Positions 53,900 to 63,489 of a stretch of 64,000 bases of DNA are shown in pieces. The stretch comes from Streptomyces sp. DH-12 (GTDB lineage Bacteria; Actinomycetota; Actinomycetes; Streptomycetales; Streptomycetaceae), in NCBI RefSeq assembly GCF_002899455.1, contig NZ_PPFB01000001.1, forward strand, positions 3,822,501 through 3,886,500, in the 5' to 3' direction. Within the stretch, counting starts at the first letter, position 1. Every line of letters starts with the position of its first letter. Below the pieces are notes generated by a model that worked only from the letters and a program-made list of their open reading frames with translations, did no database searches and had not been told where the DNA came from. Made by a program: the position numbers and the translations under genes.

Positions 53900-54739
53900 T
53901 CAGCCTTGCAGCGCCGCCAGCTCCGCCTCACGCTCGGCCACCTGGGCCCGCAGCTGCGCGGCGATGTCCTCGAGGAGCTGGTCGGGGTCGTCGGGCGCCA
54001 GCCGCAGCATGGAGCCGATGGCGCTCTCCTCCAGGTTCCTGGCGACCAGCGTGAGCAGTTCCTTGCGCTGGGAGAGCCACTCCAGGCGGGCGTAGAGCTC
54101 CTCCGCCGGGCTCGGGGTGCGCTTCAGCTCCGGTCCCGCGGCCCACTCCTGCGCGAGCTCGCGCAGCTCCTCCGCGCTGCCACGGGCGTAGGCGGCGTTG
54201 ACACGGGTGATGAACTCCTCGCGGCGGGCGCGCTCCTCGTCCTCCTGCGCCAGGTCGGGGTGGGCCTTGCGGGCGAGCTCGCGGTAGAGCTTGCGGGCCT
54301 CCTCGCTGGGCCGCACCCGTTCCGGGGGCCGCACCGGCCGGTCCGTGAGCATGGCGGTGGCCTCGGGGAACAGGCCGTCCCCGTCCATCCAGCCGTTCAT
54401 CAGCTCCTCGACGCCGGGGATCGGCACCAGCCGGGCGCGCGCCTCGTCGGCCCGCCGGCGGTCCTCGGGGTCGTCGCTGCGGGCCGCCCTGGCCTCGAGG
54501 ATCCGGGCGTCCAGCTCCTCGAGGCGGGCGTACATGGGGCCCAGCTTCTGCTCGTGCAGCCGGGAGAAGTTCTCGACCTCGACGCGGAACGTCTCCACGG
54601 CGATCTCGAACTCGATCAGCGCCTTCTCCGCCGCCCGCACGGCCTGTTCCAGCCGCTCCTCGGGCCGCGTCGCGCCACCGCCGACGGGCGTACGCTGCGC
54701 GCCGGCGCCTTCACCCTGGTCACCTTCCGAGGTCGTCAC
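53900..54739 (-). CDS. J-domain (DnaJ-like) coiled-coil protein
   Basis: About 279 residues from a GTG at 54739; GTGs at 54757 and 54772 would add up to 11 residues. An N-terminal coiled coil (about residues 30-100, ERLEQAVRAAEKALIEFEIAVETFRVEVENF) precedes a J-domain (ARKLYRELARKAHPDLAQEDEERARREEFITRVNAAYARG) containing the HPD tripeptide that stimulates Hsp70. A second helical segment ends the protein. No Gly/Phe or zinc regions are present. It is probably a dedicated Hsp70 co-chaperone of unknown client. Confidence 0.85.
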   Translation of the reverse strand: MTTSEGDQGEGAGAQRTPVGGGATRPEERLEQAVRAAEKALIEFEIAVETFRVEVENFSRLHEQKLGPMYARLEELDARILEARAARSDDPEDRRRADEARARLVPIPGVEELMNGWMDGDGLFPEATAMLTDRPVRPPERVRPSEEARKLYRELARKAHPDLAQEDEERARREEFITRVNAAYARGSAEELRELAQEWAAGPELKRTPSPAEELYARLEWLSQRKELLTLVARNLEESAIGSMLRLAPDDPDQLLEDIAAQLRAQVAEREAELAALQG

Positions 54740-54824
54740 CCGGACAGCGTAGGTCACCTGCGGGGGCGGCACGTCCCGTCACCGGGGCGTGCGTCCGGAC
54801 CGGGCCGTCCTGGGGCGAACCGTC

Positions 54825-56285
54825 TCAGATCCCCGTCTCCGCGGCGATCCGGCCGGCGCGCACCGCCGCCACCAGGTCCGTGTGGTCCGCCTCGGTGCGG
54901 TCGGCGTAGGCGACGGCGAACGCGGCGACCGCCTCGTCCAGCTCGTCGTTCTTGCCGCAGTACCCGGCGATGAGGCGGGGGTCGGCGCTGTGGCTGTGGG
55001 CGCGGGCCAGCAGGGCCCCGGTCATGCGGGCGTAGTCGTCGATCTGGTCGGCGGCCAGCGCGGCCGGGTCCACGCTGCCCTTGCGGTTGCGGAACTGCCG
55101 CACCTGGTACGGACGGCCGTCGACGGTGGTCCAGCCCAGCAGGCTGTCGCTTATCACCTGCATCCGCTTCTGGCCCTCGACCACCCGGCGCCCCTCGTGC
55201 TCCGCGTCCTGGGCGTCGAAGCCAGCGGCCGGGAGGTGCGGCATCAGGGCGGAGGGACGGGCCTCCTTCACCTGGAGCACGAGCGGCTCGCCCCGGTGGT
55301 CGAGCAGCAGCACGACGTAGGAGCGGGTGCCGACGCTGCCGGTGCCGACGACGCGGAACGCCACGTCGTGCACCGCGTACCGGGCGAGCAGGGGGTGGCG
55401 GTCGGCCGGGAGCGTGCCGAGGTACTGCTCCAGGGACGCGGCGACGGCGGCCGCCTCGGCGTCCGGGACGCGGCGGAGCACGGGCGGCGCGTCGACGAAG
55501 CGGCGTCCGCCGTCCTCGGTGCGCTCGGTGGACCTGGCGGCGAAGCGGCCGCTGGTGTTGACGCGGGCCTTCTCGGAGACCCGCTCCAGGGTGCCGATGA
55601 GGTCGTGCGCGTCCGCGTGGGAGACCAGCTCCTCGTCCGCGATGGCGTTCCACGCGTCCAGCGCCGGCAGCTTGGCCAGGAGGCGCATGGTGCGGCGGTA
55701 GGCGCCCACCGCGTCCCGGGCGGCCGCACGGCACACGTCCTCGTCCGCGCCGGCCTCCCGCCCGGCGAGCACGAGGGAGGCGGCGAGCCGCTTCAGGTCC
55801 CACTCCCAGGGGCCGCGCACGGTCTCGTCGAAGTCGTTGAGGTCGATGACCAGGCCGCCGCGGGCGTCGCCGTAGAGACCGAAGTTGGCCGCGTGGGCGT
55901 CGCCGCAGATCTGGGCGCCGATGCCGGTCACCGGCGTGCGGGCCAGGTCGTGGGCCATGAGGCCCGCCGAGCCGCGCAGGAAGGCGAACGGGGTGGCCGC
56001 CATCCGGCCGACGCGGAGGGGCGCCAGCTCGGGCAGCCGGCCGCGGCTGGACTCCTCGACGGCGGCCACGGCGTCGGGCCGGGAGACGTCCGGGCCGAGG
56101 GCGGCGTGGGCGCTGCGGGGCACCCGTCCGCGCAGCGCCTTGCCCTCCTGCCTGGGGGAGCCCGCGGCGGGCCGGCGACCGAATCCCGGCACCTGCGGCA
56201 GCCGCTGTCCGGTCCCGGTCTCCCCGGGCGAGGCCCCGGGCGCCCCGGCGACCACGTCGCCCCCTCCGGCTCGGGCGTCGCTCAT
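54825..56285 (-). CDS. DUF2252 family protein
   Basis: About 486 residues from the ATG at 56285, with GGGGAGAGG upstream. It has a kinase/phosphotransferase-like pattern: RMAATPFAFLRGSAGLMAHDLA, GDAHAANFGLYGDARGGLVIDLNDFDETVRGPWEWDLKRLAASL, and LLARAHSHSADPRLIAGYCGKND. The HxxN..DxxDFDE arrangement resembles aminoglycoside/choline kinase folds, but the reaction is not established. It is widespread in Streptomyces. It is transcribed alone, opposite in direction to the fha operon. Confidence 0.88.
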   Translation of the reverse strand: MSDARAGGGDVVAGAPGASPGETGTGQRLPQVPGFGRRPAAGSPRQEGKALRGRVPRSAHAALGPDVSRPDAVAAVEESSRGRLPELAPLRVGRMAATPFAFLRGSAGLMAHDLARTPVTGIGAQICGDAHAANFGLYGDARGGLVIDLNDFDETVRGPWEWDLKRLAASLVLAGREAGADEDVCRAAARDAVGAYRRTMRLLAKLPALDAWNAIADEELVSHADAHDLIGTLERVSEKARVNTSGRFAARSTERTEDGGRRFVDAPPVLRRVPDAEAAAVAASLEQYLGTLPADRHPLLARYAVHDVAFRVVGTGSVGTRSYVVLLLDHRGEPLVLQVKEARPSALMPHLPAAGFDAQDAEHEGRRVVEGQKRMQVISDSLLGWTTVDGRPYQVRQFRNRKGSVDPAALAADQIDDYARMTGALLARAHSHSADPRLIAGYCGKNDELDEAVAAFAVAYADRTEADHTDLVAAVRAGRIAAETGI

Positions 56286-56606
56286 CTCGGCCGCCTCTCC
56301 CCTGCGCATGTGTGCGGTGCGCACGTCTCGTCATCGATCGAGCCGACCGTACAGCCGGCGGGCGCGCGGGCGTCAGCCCTGTGGACGACGCACACCCTGT
56401 GGACGACCACGGACGGGCACCCCGCACGGTCGGCCCGCCCTCCGTTCGACCACGCCCAGCCGCCCGCCCCGGCCCACGATCCGGCCCACGCCCCCGCGGC
56501 CCGTTACGACCGGAGATCACCCCTCTTGCCGCCCCTGCGCACCCGATTCGATCATGAGATGTTCCTCACACGTCCACCCCGCCCTCACAGGGCCCGGACA
56601 TGCGAA
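56286..56606. other. Gene-free spacer upstream of the DUF2252 gene
   Basis: It contains the DUF2252 promoter region and two CCTGTGGACGACC repeats at 56388 and 56397-56410. These resemble DnaA boxes but do not match the consensus. Nothing else is recognised. Confidence 0.4.
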
Positions 56607-56635
56607 ACGGGCGGCATCCGATGGATGCCGCCCGT
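56607..56635 (-). terminator. Hairpin terminator of tRNA-Leu
   Basis: A perfect 13-bp stem (ACGGGCGGCATCC at 56607-56619 with 56623-56635) and a GAT loop, ten bases beyond the tRNA 3' end on the minus strand. Confidence 0.88.
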
Positions 56636-56644
56636 CCGACGGTG

Positions 56645-56728
56645 TGCGCGAGGGGGGAGTTGAACCCCCACGCCCTTTCGGGCACTGGAACCTGAATCCA
56701 GCGCGTCTGCCTATTCCGCCACCCGCGC
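56645..56728 (-). tRNA. tRNA-Leu (anticodon CAG)
   Basis: A complete 84-nt class II tRNA on the minus strand. The acceptor is GCGCGGG paired with CTCGCGC plus discriminator A. The anticodon stem CTGGA/TCCAG has loop TTCAGGT, giving CAG. The variable arm is long (TGCCCGAAAGGGCG) and the T arm is GGGGGTTCAACTCCCCC. No CCA is encoded. It reads CUG, the dominant leucine codon of this DNA. Confidence 0.97.
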
Positions 56729-57337
56729 ATTGGGTGTGTCTTCCGGTCCTTGCCTTTTGGGGCCTGGCGCCTTCCGACATCGAGAACATTAGCACGCTGT
56801 CCGGGGTGGATTCACATCCCTTCCGGGCGGACCGCCTCCGACCGGGGACGACGCCGTCACCGCCCCTTCCGGGCACCTCTCCGGCGTCCCGTTCGCACCC
56901 GGCCACTGGAAAACCCGCGGCCGTCTCTTTCTCCCTCTATACGCCCCCTCCACGCCCTCCGCCGTCCACGGACCCCCGCCGACCGGCGCCTGACGCCCGC
57001 CCGTGTCGCGACCGTGACCGCCTCACGTATCAACCTCGTACCGGTACCGGCCGTCTCCCCAGGAGGCGGACGGAGTCCGCCGCAGGGTGCGGGACACTGG
57101 TCTGTGGCCCCCTCTACGATCCATGGCAGAACGACGGGCACCACCACGGCCGACGGAGTTCGAAGAGGAGCCTCGGAGGGAACTTCGTCAGGCGTCGACA
57201 CCCGGCGGCCGGGCGGACAGGGGGAACCAGCCGATCGGGCGGCGCGTGGATACGATCAGTAAGCAGTACCAGGTAAGCGGTGCACACAACGGTGCACGGG
57301 GCAGTACACAGGACGGCAGCGACGGAGGAGGTGCCCC
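56729..57337. promoter_or_regulatory. Leader and promoter region of the fha-pknB operon and tRNA-Leu
   Basis: About 600 bases without a supported gene. The tRNA promoter must lie just above 56729 reading left, and the fhaA promoter further right reading right. GGAGGAGG at about 57326 is the fhaA ribosome site. No clear -10/-35 consensus was identified. Confidence 0.45.
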
Positions 57338-58177
57338 ATGGGAGTCCTGAAGAAATTCGAGCAGCGTCTCGAAGGTCTGGTCAACGGCACCTTCGCCAAG
57401 GTGTTCAAGTCCGAGGTCCAGCCCGTGGAGATCGCCGGTGCGCTCCAGCGGGAGTGCGACAACAACGCCACCATCTGGAACCGCGACCGCACCGTCGTGC
57501 CCAACGACTTCATCGTCGAACTGAGCACCCCTGACTTCGAGCGCCTGAGCCCGTACTCCGGCCAGCTCGGCGACGAGCTCGCCGGCATGGTCCGCGACTA
57601 CGCCAAGCAGCAGCGTTACACCTTCATGGGCCCGATCAAGGTGCACCTGGAGAAGGCCGAGGACCTCGACACCGGCCTGTACCGCGTGCGCAGCCGCACG
57701 CTCGCCTCCTCCGCCAGCCAGGCGGCGGCTCCCGGGGCGGTCGCTCCCGCCCCGCCCGCCGGCCGCCCCGGAGGTTACGGCTACCCGCCGGCCGCCCCCG
57801 CGGGCGCCCCGCCCATGCCCGCCGCGCCGCCGCCCGGCCGGCCCGGCGGTTACGGCTACCCGCCGGCCGCGGCCCCCGGCCCCGTGCCCGGCGGCCGCAC
57901 CCGCTACTGGATCGAGATCAACGGCACCCGCCACCAGATCTCCCGCCCCACCCTGGTGATGGGCCGCAGCACCGAGGCCGACGTGCGGATCGACGACCCC
58001 GGTGTCTCACGCCGGCACTGCGAGATCCGGACCGGAACGCCCTCGACGATCCAGGATCTCGGCTCCACCAACGGCATCGTGGTGGACGGGCAGCACACCA
58101 CCCGCGCTACGCTCCGCGACGGCTCGCGGATCGTCGTGGGCAGCACCACCGTTATCTATAGGCAAGCCGAAGGGTGA
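57338..58177 (+). CDS. fhaA: FhaA: FHA-domain protein of the cell-wall regulatory complex
   Basis: The protein is 279 residues with GGAGGAGG before its ATG. The N-terminal FhaA_N/DUF3662 domain (MGVLKKFEQRLEGLVNGTFAKVFKSEVQPVEIAGALQREC) is followed by a Pro/Gly/Tyr linker containing GRPGGYGYPPAA twice. A C-terminal FHA domain follows (MGRSTEADVRIDDPGVSRRHCEI, DLGSTNGIVVDG) that binds phosphothreonine. In mycobacteria FhaA regulates peptidoglycan precursor flipping downstream of PknB. It is the first gene of the conserved operon; fhaB begins ten bases after its stop. Confidence 0.93.
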   Translation: MGVLKKFEQRLEGLVNGTFAKVFKSEVQPVEIAGALQRECDNNATIWNRDRTVVPNDFIVELSTPDFERLSPYSGQLGDELAGMVRDYAKQQRYTFMGPIKVHLEKAEDLDTGLYRVRSRTLASSASQAAAPGAVAPAPPAGRPGGYGYPPAAPAGAPPMPAAPPPGRPGGYGYPPAAAPGPVPGGRTRYWIEINGTRHQISRPTLVMGRSTEADVRIDDPGVSRRHCEIRTGTPSTIQDLGSTNGIVVDGQHTTRATLRDGSRIVVGSTTVIYRQAEG

Positions 58178-58187
58178 AGCGGGGGCA

Positions 58188-58694
58188 ATGTCAGAGCTGA
58201 CCCTCACGGTCATGCGGCTGGGTTTCCTGGCCGTTCTGTGGCTGTTCGTGATCGTGGCCGTGCAGGTCATCCGGAGTGACCTGTTCGGCACTCGCGTCAC
58301 CCAGCGCGGAGCCCGGCGCGAGACCGGCCGGCAGCAGGCGGCCCGCCAGGCGCCGCCCCCGCAGCGCCAGCAGGCCGGCGGCGGCCGCCGCGGCCGCAAC
58401 ACCCCCACCAAGCTGGTCGTGACCGAGGGCACCCTGACCGGCACCACCGTCGCTCTCCAGGGCCAGACCATCACCCTGGGCCGGGCGCACGACAGCACGA
58501 TCGTGCTGGACGACGACTACGCCTCCAGCCGCCATGCCAGGATCTACCCGGACCGCGACGGGCAGTGGATCGTCGAGGACCTGGGCTCCACCAACGGCAC
58601 CTACCTGGACCGGACCCGGCTGACGACCCCCACGCCGATCGCGCTGGGCGCACCGATCCGCATCGGCAAGACCGTCATCGAGCTGCGGAAGTAG
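58188..58694 (+). CDS. fhaB: FhaB/FipA: membrane-anchored FHA-domain protein
   Basis: The protein is 168 residues. One membrane span near the N-terminus (LGFLAVLWLFVIVAVQVI) and a basic Gln/Arg/Pro-rich linker lead to a C-terminal FHA domain (TITLGRAHDSTIVLDDDYASSRHARIYP, EDLGSTNGTYLDRTRL). It is expected to link PknB phosphorylation to the division machinery at the membrane. Confidence 0.93.
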   Translation: MSELTLTVMRLGFLAVLWLFVIVAVQVIRSDLFGTRVTQRGARRETGRQQAARQAPPPQRQQAGGGRRGRNTPTKLVVTEGTLTGTTVALQGQTITLGRAHDSTIVLDDDYASSRHARIYPDRDGQWIVEDLGSTNGTYLDRTRLTTPTPIALGAPIRIGKTVIELRK

Positions 58695-58778
58695 TACGAG
58701 AATGAGCGAGCGGAGCGAGCACGCGGTGGGGGTCCTCACCCAGGGTCCCGGCGCGCTCCCGACCGGAGGGTGGGCAGT

Positions 58779-60371
58779 GTGGCTCGACACGACCGGCTGT
58801 ACCCGGAGCCGACGGGCGAGGTGCGCATGAGTCTGTCCCTGCGCTTCGCCGCCGGATCGCACAAGGGCATGATCCGGGAGGGCAACGAGGACTCCGGTTA
58901 CGCCGGTCCCCGCCTGCTCGCCATCGCCGACGGCATGGGCGGCGCCGCCGCCGGTGAGGTCGCCTCCTCCGAGGCGATCTCCACCATCGTCGCCCTCGAC
59001 GACGACGTGCCCGGCTCCGACCTGCTCACCTCCCTCGGCACGGCCGTCCAGCGGGCCAACGACCAGCTGCGCATGATGGTCGAGGAGGACCCCCAGCTCG
59101 AGGGCATGGGCACCACCCTGACCGCGCTGCTGTGGACCGGTCAGCGCCTGGGCATGGTGCACGTCGGCGACTCCCGCGCCTACCTCCTGCGCGACGGCGT
59201 CCTCACCCAGATCACCCAGGACCACACCTGGGTGCAGCGTCTGGTGGACGAGGGCCGGATCACCGAGGAGGAGGCCACCACCCACCCGCAGCGGTCCCTG
59301 CTGATGCGGGCCCTGGGCAGCGGCGAGCACGTCGAACCCGACCTCTCCATCCGCGAGGTGCGGGCCGGCGACCGCTACCTGATCTGCTCCGACGGCCTGT
59401 CCGGCGTGGTCTCCCACCAGACCCTCGAGGAGGCCCTGGCCAGCTACCAGGGCCCCGAGGAGACCGTCCAGAACCTGATCGAGCTGGCGCTGCGCGGCGG
59501 CGGGCCCGACAACATCACCGTGATCGTCGCCGACGTCCTCGACCTGGACACCGGGGACACCCTGGCCGGGCAGCTCTCCGACACCCCGGTCGTGGTCGGC
59601 GCCGTCGCGGAGAACCAGAACCAGCCGCAGGACAACGGCATCATGCAGACGCCCGCGGGCCGCGCCTCCGGCCTCGGGCGGCGGCGCGGCGGGGGCGGCG
59701 GGGGCGGCGAGTTCGGTCCGCCCGGCAGCGGCGACGTCACCGGTTTCATCCAGACCGACGGCTTCGGCTACGGCGACGACGACTTCGTCAAGCCGGCCAA
59801 GAACCGCCGGTGGCTCAAGAGGTCCGCGTACGGCCTGCTCGCACTCGCCGTCATCGGCGCCGGTCTGTACGGCGGCTGGCGCTGGACGCAGACGCAGTAC
59901 TACGTCGGCGCCAAGGACGAGCACGTCGCGCTGTACCGGGGCATCAACCAGGACCTGGCCTGGGTGTCCCTGTCGAAGGTCGAGAAGGATCACCCCGAGA
60001 TCGAACTCAAGTACCTGCCGCCCTACCAGCGCAAGCAGGTCGAGGCGACCATCGTCGAGGGCGATCTGTACGGCGCGCGGGAGAAGATCGAGGAACTGGC
60101 CGTCCAGGCCTCCGCGTGCAAGAAGCAGGCCGAGCGGCGCGCCGCCGCCGGCGAGAGGAACGCGCGCACCGGCGAGGGCGAGGCCGGGGGCACCACGGGA
60201 ACCACCCCCGCCTCCTTCGCGTCCAAGGCATCGCCGACGCCGAACCCCTCGGGCTCGGCGAAGGCACCGGAGCAGTCCACGCCCCCGTCCACGACCGCAC
60301 CCACTACCAGCCCCGGCCCCAGCCTCTCGGAGGAAGAGCAGAAGGTCGTCTCGCTGTGCGGTAAGCAGTAG
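58779..60371 (+). CDS. pstP: PP2C-family Ser/Thr phosphatase (PstP-like), membrane-bound
   Basis: About 530 residues. The GTG 58779 is nine bases after GGAGG; a GTG at 58770 and the ATG at 58827 (MSLSLRFAAGSHKG) are alternatives. The PP2C domain shows IREGNEDSGY, AIADGMGGAAAGE, VHVGDSRAYLLRDG, ICSDGLSGVV and GGGPDNITVIVAD (metal-binding Asp residues). A Gly-rich linker, one span (YGLLALAVIGAGLYGGW) and an outer domain ending in a Thr/Ser/Pro tail follow. It reverses phosphorylation by PknB-type kinases. Confidence 0.93.
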   Translation: MARHDRLYPEPTGEVRMSLSLRFAAGSHKGMIREGNEDSGYAGPRLLAIADGMGGAAAGEVASSEAISTIVALDDDVPGSDLLTSLGTAVQRANDQLRMMVEEDPQLEGMGTTLTALLWTGQRLGMVHVGDSRAYLLRDGVLTQITQDHTWVQRLVDEGRITEEEATTHPQRSLLMRALGSGEHVEPDLSIREVRAGDRYLICSDGLSGVVSHQTLEEALASYQGPEETVQNLIELALRGGGPDNITVIVADVLDLDTGDTLAGQLSDTPVVVGAVAENQNQPQDNGIMQTPAGRASGLGRRRGGGGGGGEFGPPGSGDVTGFIQTDGFGYGDDDFVKPAKNRRWLKRSAYGLLALAVIGAGLYGGWRWTQTQYYVGAKDEHVALYRGINQDLAWVSLSKVEKDHPEIELKYLPPYQRKQVEATIVEGDLYGAREKIEELAVQASACKKQAERRAAAGERNARTGEGEAGGTTGTTPASFASKASPTPNPSGSAKAPEQSTPPSTTAPTTSPGPSLSEEEQKVVSLCGKQ

Positions 60372-60398
60372 GCAAGCCGTGAGAGGCCCTGTCACACG

Positions 60399-61847
60399 AT
60401 GAGCAGTACTACCAACCCGTCGACGCAGCACACGTCCACGATCGGTGCCATCGGCGCGCCCAGCCGCCGCAACACCGAGCTCGCGCTGCTGGTGTTCGCC
60501 GTCGTCATCCCGGTCTTCGCCTACGCCAACGTGGGACTCGCCCTCGACGACCAGGTGCCCGCCGGGCTGCTGAGCTACGGCCTGGGACTCGGTCTGATGG
60601 CGGGCCTGGGCCATCTCGCCGTCCGCAAGTTCGCCCCGTACGCGGACCCACTGATGCTGCCGCTCGCCACGCTGCTCAACGGCCTGGGGCTGGTCGCCAT
60701 CTGGCGCCTGGACCAGTCCGAGAGACTGCAGGCGAGCAGTACCTTCGTGGAGGCGGCGCCGCGCCAGCTGATGTACTCGGCGATCGGCGTGGCCTTCTTC
60801 GTGGCCGTGCTGTTCTTCCTCAAGGACCACCGCGTCCTGCAGCGCTACACCTACATCTCGATGGCCGGCGCGCTGGTGCTGCTGCTCCTGCCCCTGGTCC
60901 CGGGCCTCGGCCACAACGTCTTCGGCGCCAAGATCTGGATCAAGATCCCGGGTCTCGGCACGCTCCAGCCCGGTGAGTTCGCCAAGATCGTCCTCGCGGT
61001 CTTCTTCGCGGGCTACCTGATGGTCAAGCGCGACGCCCTGGCCCTCGCCAGCCGCCGCTTCATGGGGCTCTACCTGCCGCGCGGCCGTGACCTCGGCCCG
61101 ATCATCGTGGTCTGGATCATCTCCATCCTGATCCTGGTCTTCGAGACCGACCTCGGTACCTCGCTGCTGTTCTTCGGCATGTTCGTGATCATGCTGTACG
61201 TCGCCACCGAGCGGACCAGCTGGATCGTGTTCGGTCTGCTGATGTCCGCGGCCGGCGCCGTCGGCGTGGCGAGCTTCGAGCCGCACATCCAGACGCGTGT
61301 GCAGGCCTGGCTGGACCCGATGCGCGAGTTCGAGCTCAGCCGCGCCGGCGTCCAGGACGGCATCGTCCACTCCGAGCAGGCCATGCAGGCGCTGTGGGCG
61401 TTCGGCTCCGGCGGCACCCTCGGCTCGGGCTGGGGCCAGGGCCACTCCGACCTCATCGGCTTCGCCGCCAACTCCGACTTCATCCTCGCCACCTTCGGCG
61501 AGGAGCTGGGCCTGGCCGGCGTCATGGCGCTGCTGCTGCTCTACGCGCTGATCGTGGAGCGGGGCGTGCGGACCGCCCTCGCCGCCCGCGACCCGTTCGG
61601 CAAGCTGCTCGCCATCGGCCTCTCCGGGGCCTTCGCCCTCCAGGTCTTCGTCGTGGCCGGCGGCGTCATGGGACTCATCCCGCTGACCGGTATGACGATG
61701 CCCTTCCTGGCGTACGGAGGTTCCTCCGTGATCGCCAACTGGGCGCTGATCGGCATCCTGCTCAGGATCAGCGACACCGCCCGCCGCCCGGCGCCCGCCC
61801 CCGCCTCCAACCCCGACGCCGAGATGACCCAGGTGGTCCGCCCGTGA
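60399..61847 (+). CDS. rodA: RodA/FtsW-family SEDS peptidoglycan glycosyltransferase
   Basis: The protein is 482 residues with about ten membrane spans. SEDS markers are KIWIKIPGLGTLQPGEFAKIVLAVFFAGYL, LVFETDLGTSLLFFGMF, HSDLIGFAANSDFILATFGEELGL and GLIPLTGMTMPFLAYGGSSVIANW. The catalytic Asp lies in the loop after TM7 (QAWLDPM). It polymerises lipid II; its partner transpeptidase PbpA starts in its stop codon (GTGA). Confidence 0.94.
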   Translation: MSSTTNPSTQHTSTIGAIGAPSRRNTELALLVFAVVIPVFAYANVGLALDDQVPAGLLSYGLGLGLMAGLGHLAVRKFAPYADPLMLPLATLLNGLGLVAIWRLDQSERLQASSTFVEAAPRQLMYSAIGVAFFVAVLFFLKDHRVLQRYTYISMAGALVLLLLPLVPGLGHNVFGAKIWIKIPGLGTLQPGEFAKIVLAVFFAGYLMVKRDALALASRRFMGLYLPRGRDLGPIIVVWIISILILVFETDLGTSLLFFGMFVIMLYVATERTSWIVFGLLMSAAGAVGVASFEPHIQTRVQAWLDPMREFELSRAGVQDGIVHSEQAMQALWAFGSGGTLGSGWGQGHSDLIGFAANSDFILATFGEELGLAGVMALLLLYALIVERGVRTALAARDPFGKLLAIGLSGAFALQVFVVAGGVMGLIPLTGMTMPFLAYGGSSVIANWALIGILLRISDTARRPAPAPASNPDAEMTQVVRP

Positions 61848-63319
61848 ACAAGCCCCTGCGCCGGGTCGCCGTCTTCTGCGGCCTGCTCATGCTCGCCCTG
61901 CTCGTCAGGAACAACTGGATCCAGTACGCCCAGGCAGACAAGCTGCGGACGGACGAGAAGAACCGCCGCGTGGCGATCGAGCGGTACGCCACACCGCGCG
62001 GCGACATCATCGTCGACGGCGAGCCCATCACCGGCCACAAGGCGACCGGCGGCGACTTCGCGTACAAGCGCACGTACAAGGACGGCGCCATGTGGGCGCC
62101 GGTCACCGGTTACGTCTCCCAGGCCTTCGGCGCCAACCAGCTGGAGGCCATCGAGGACGGCATCCTCACCGGCAACGACGACCGTCTCTTCTTCCGCAAC
62201 ACGCTCGACATGCTGACGGGCGAGAAGAAGCAGGGCGGCAACGTCGTCACCACGCTCAGCGGCGCCGCCCAGAAGGCCGCCTACCAGGGCCTGAAGAAGC
62301 AGGGCGGCAAGGGTTCCGTCGTCGCCCTGGAGCCGACCACCGGCAAGATCCTCGCGCTGGCCTCCTACCCGTCGTACGACCCGTCCACGATCGCGGGCAA
62401 CAGCCTGGAGACGGACGCCAAGGCGTGGGAGAAGCTGCAGAAGAAGAACAACCCGGACGACCCGATGCTGAACCGGGCGCTCCGTGAGGTGTACCCGCCC
62501 GGCTCGACCTTCAAGGTCGTCACGGCGGCGGCCGCGCTGGAGCACGGCATGGTCGAGGACGCGGACGAGAAGACCGACACCCCGCTGCCGTACATCATGA
62601 AGGGCACCACGACCGAGCTGAAGAACGACGGTGACCTGCCCTGCAAGGACGCCAGTCTCCGCGAGGCGCTGCGCGTGTCCTGCAACACCGTCTTCGGCAA
62701 GCTCGGCACCGAGATCGGCAACGACAAGATGCTGGAGACCGCCAAGAAGTTCGGCTTCGGCCAGGAGCACTTCACCCCGGTCCGCACCAGCGCCTCCGTG
62801 TTCTCCGACAACATGGAGCCGTCGCAGGTCGCGCTCTCCTCCATCGGCCAGTTCAACACCGCGGCGACCCCGCTGCAGATGGCCATGGTCGCCGCCGCCG
62901 TCGCCAACAACGGCACCCTGATGAAGCCCTACATGGTCGACGAGCTCCAGACGCCCAGCCTGGACACCGTCGAGAAGACGGACCCGGAGAAGCTGAGCGA
63001 GCCGATGTCGGCGGAGAACGCCCAGATCCTCCAGTCGATGATGGAGACGGTCGTCAACGACGGCACCGGCGGCAACGCGAAGATCGACGGCGTCACGGTC
63101 GGCGGCAAGACCGGTACCGCCCAGCACGGTGAGAACAACAGCAAGAACCCGTACGCGTGGTTCATCTCCTACGCCAAGGCCGACGACGGCAGCTCGCCCG
63201 TCGCCGTGGCGGTCGTCATCGAGGACGAGGACGCGGTGCGGGGTGACATCTCCGGTGGTGGTCTCGCCGCTCCGATCGCCAAGGACGTGATGGAGGCGGT
63301 CCTCAAGAGCAAGCAGTGA
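61844..63319 (+). CDS. pbpA: Class B penicillin-binding protein PbpA
   Basis: The protein is 491 residues from a GTG overlapping rodA. It has one N-terminal membrane anchor (VAVFCGLLMLALLVRNNWIQY), a dimerisation domain (RGDIIVDG), and a transpeptidase domain with STFK (Ser221, Lys224), SCN (Ser279) and KTG (Lys422, GGKTGTAQ). It crosslinks peptidoglycan with RodA during growth or sporulation. Confidence 0.95.
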   Translation: MNKPLRRVAVFCGLLMLALLVRNNWIQYAQADKLRTDEKNRRVAIERYATPRGDIIVDGEPITGHKATGGDFAYKRTYKDGAMWAPVTGYVSQAFGANQLEAIEDGILTGNDDRLFFRNTLDMLTGEKKQGGNVVTTLSGAAQKAAYQGLKKQGGKGSVVALEPTTGKILALASYPSYDPSTIAGNSLETDAKAWEKLQKKNNPDDPMLNRALREVYPPGSTFKVVTAAAALEHGMVEDADEKTDTPLPYIMKGTTTELKNDGDLPCKDASLREALRVSCNTVFGKLGTEIGNDKMLETAKKFGFGQEHFTPVRTSASVFSDNMEPSQVALSSIGQFNTAATPLQMAMVAAAVANNGTLMKPYMVDELQTPSLDTVEKTDPEKLSEPMSAENAQILQSMMETVVNDGTGGNAKIDGVTVGGKTGTAQHGENNSKNPYAWFISYAKADDGSSPVAVAVVIEDEDAVRGDISGGGLAAPIAKDVMEAVLKSKQ

Positions 63320-63489
63320 CCCCGGTCACGTCCGCTTCACATCGGTGCACGTTGCGGTACCGGTCCGGTATCGGCTGACGCACTTTGCCAGGGCCACAGA
63401 AAAAGAGCCGGGTACGGTAGGCCCGGAACGCAGCCTCCGATCGCACAAGGGTGCCGGTCGGGACCGACGGAGAGGGCTGGTAGGTAGCT

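Noticed and set aside
56388..56410. Two TGTGGACGA elements as DnaA boxes
   Set aside because: They deviate from the consensus at a key position and are in a GC-rich direct repeat.
63350..63375. Inverted repeat TACCGGTCCGGTA before pknB as a terminator or operator
   Set aside because: The stem is short, imperfectly placed, and no second copy exists to support an operator.
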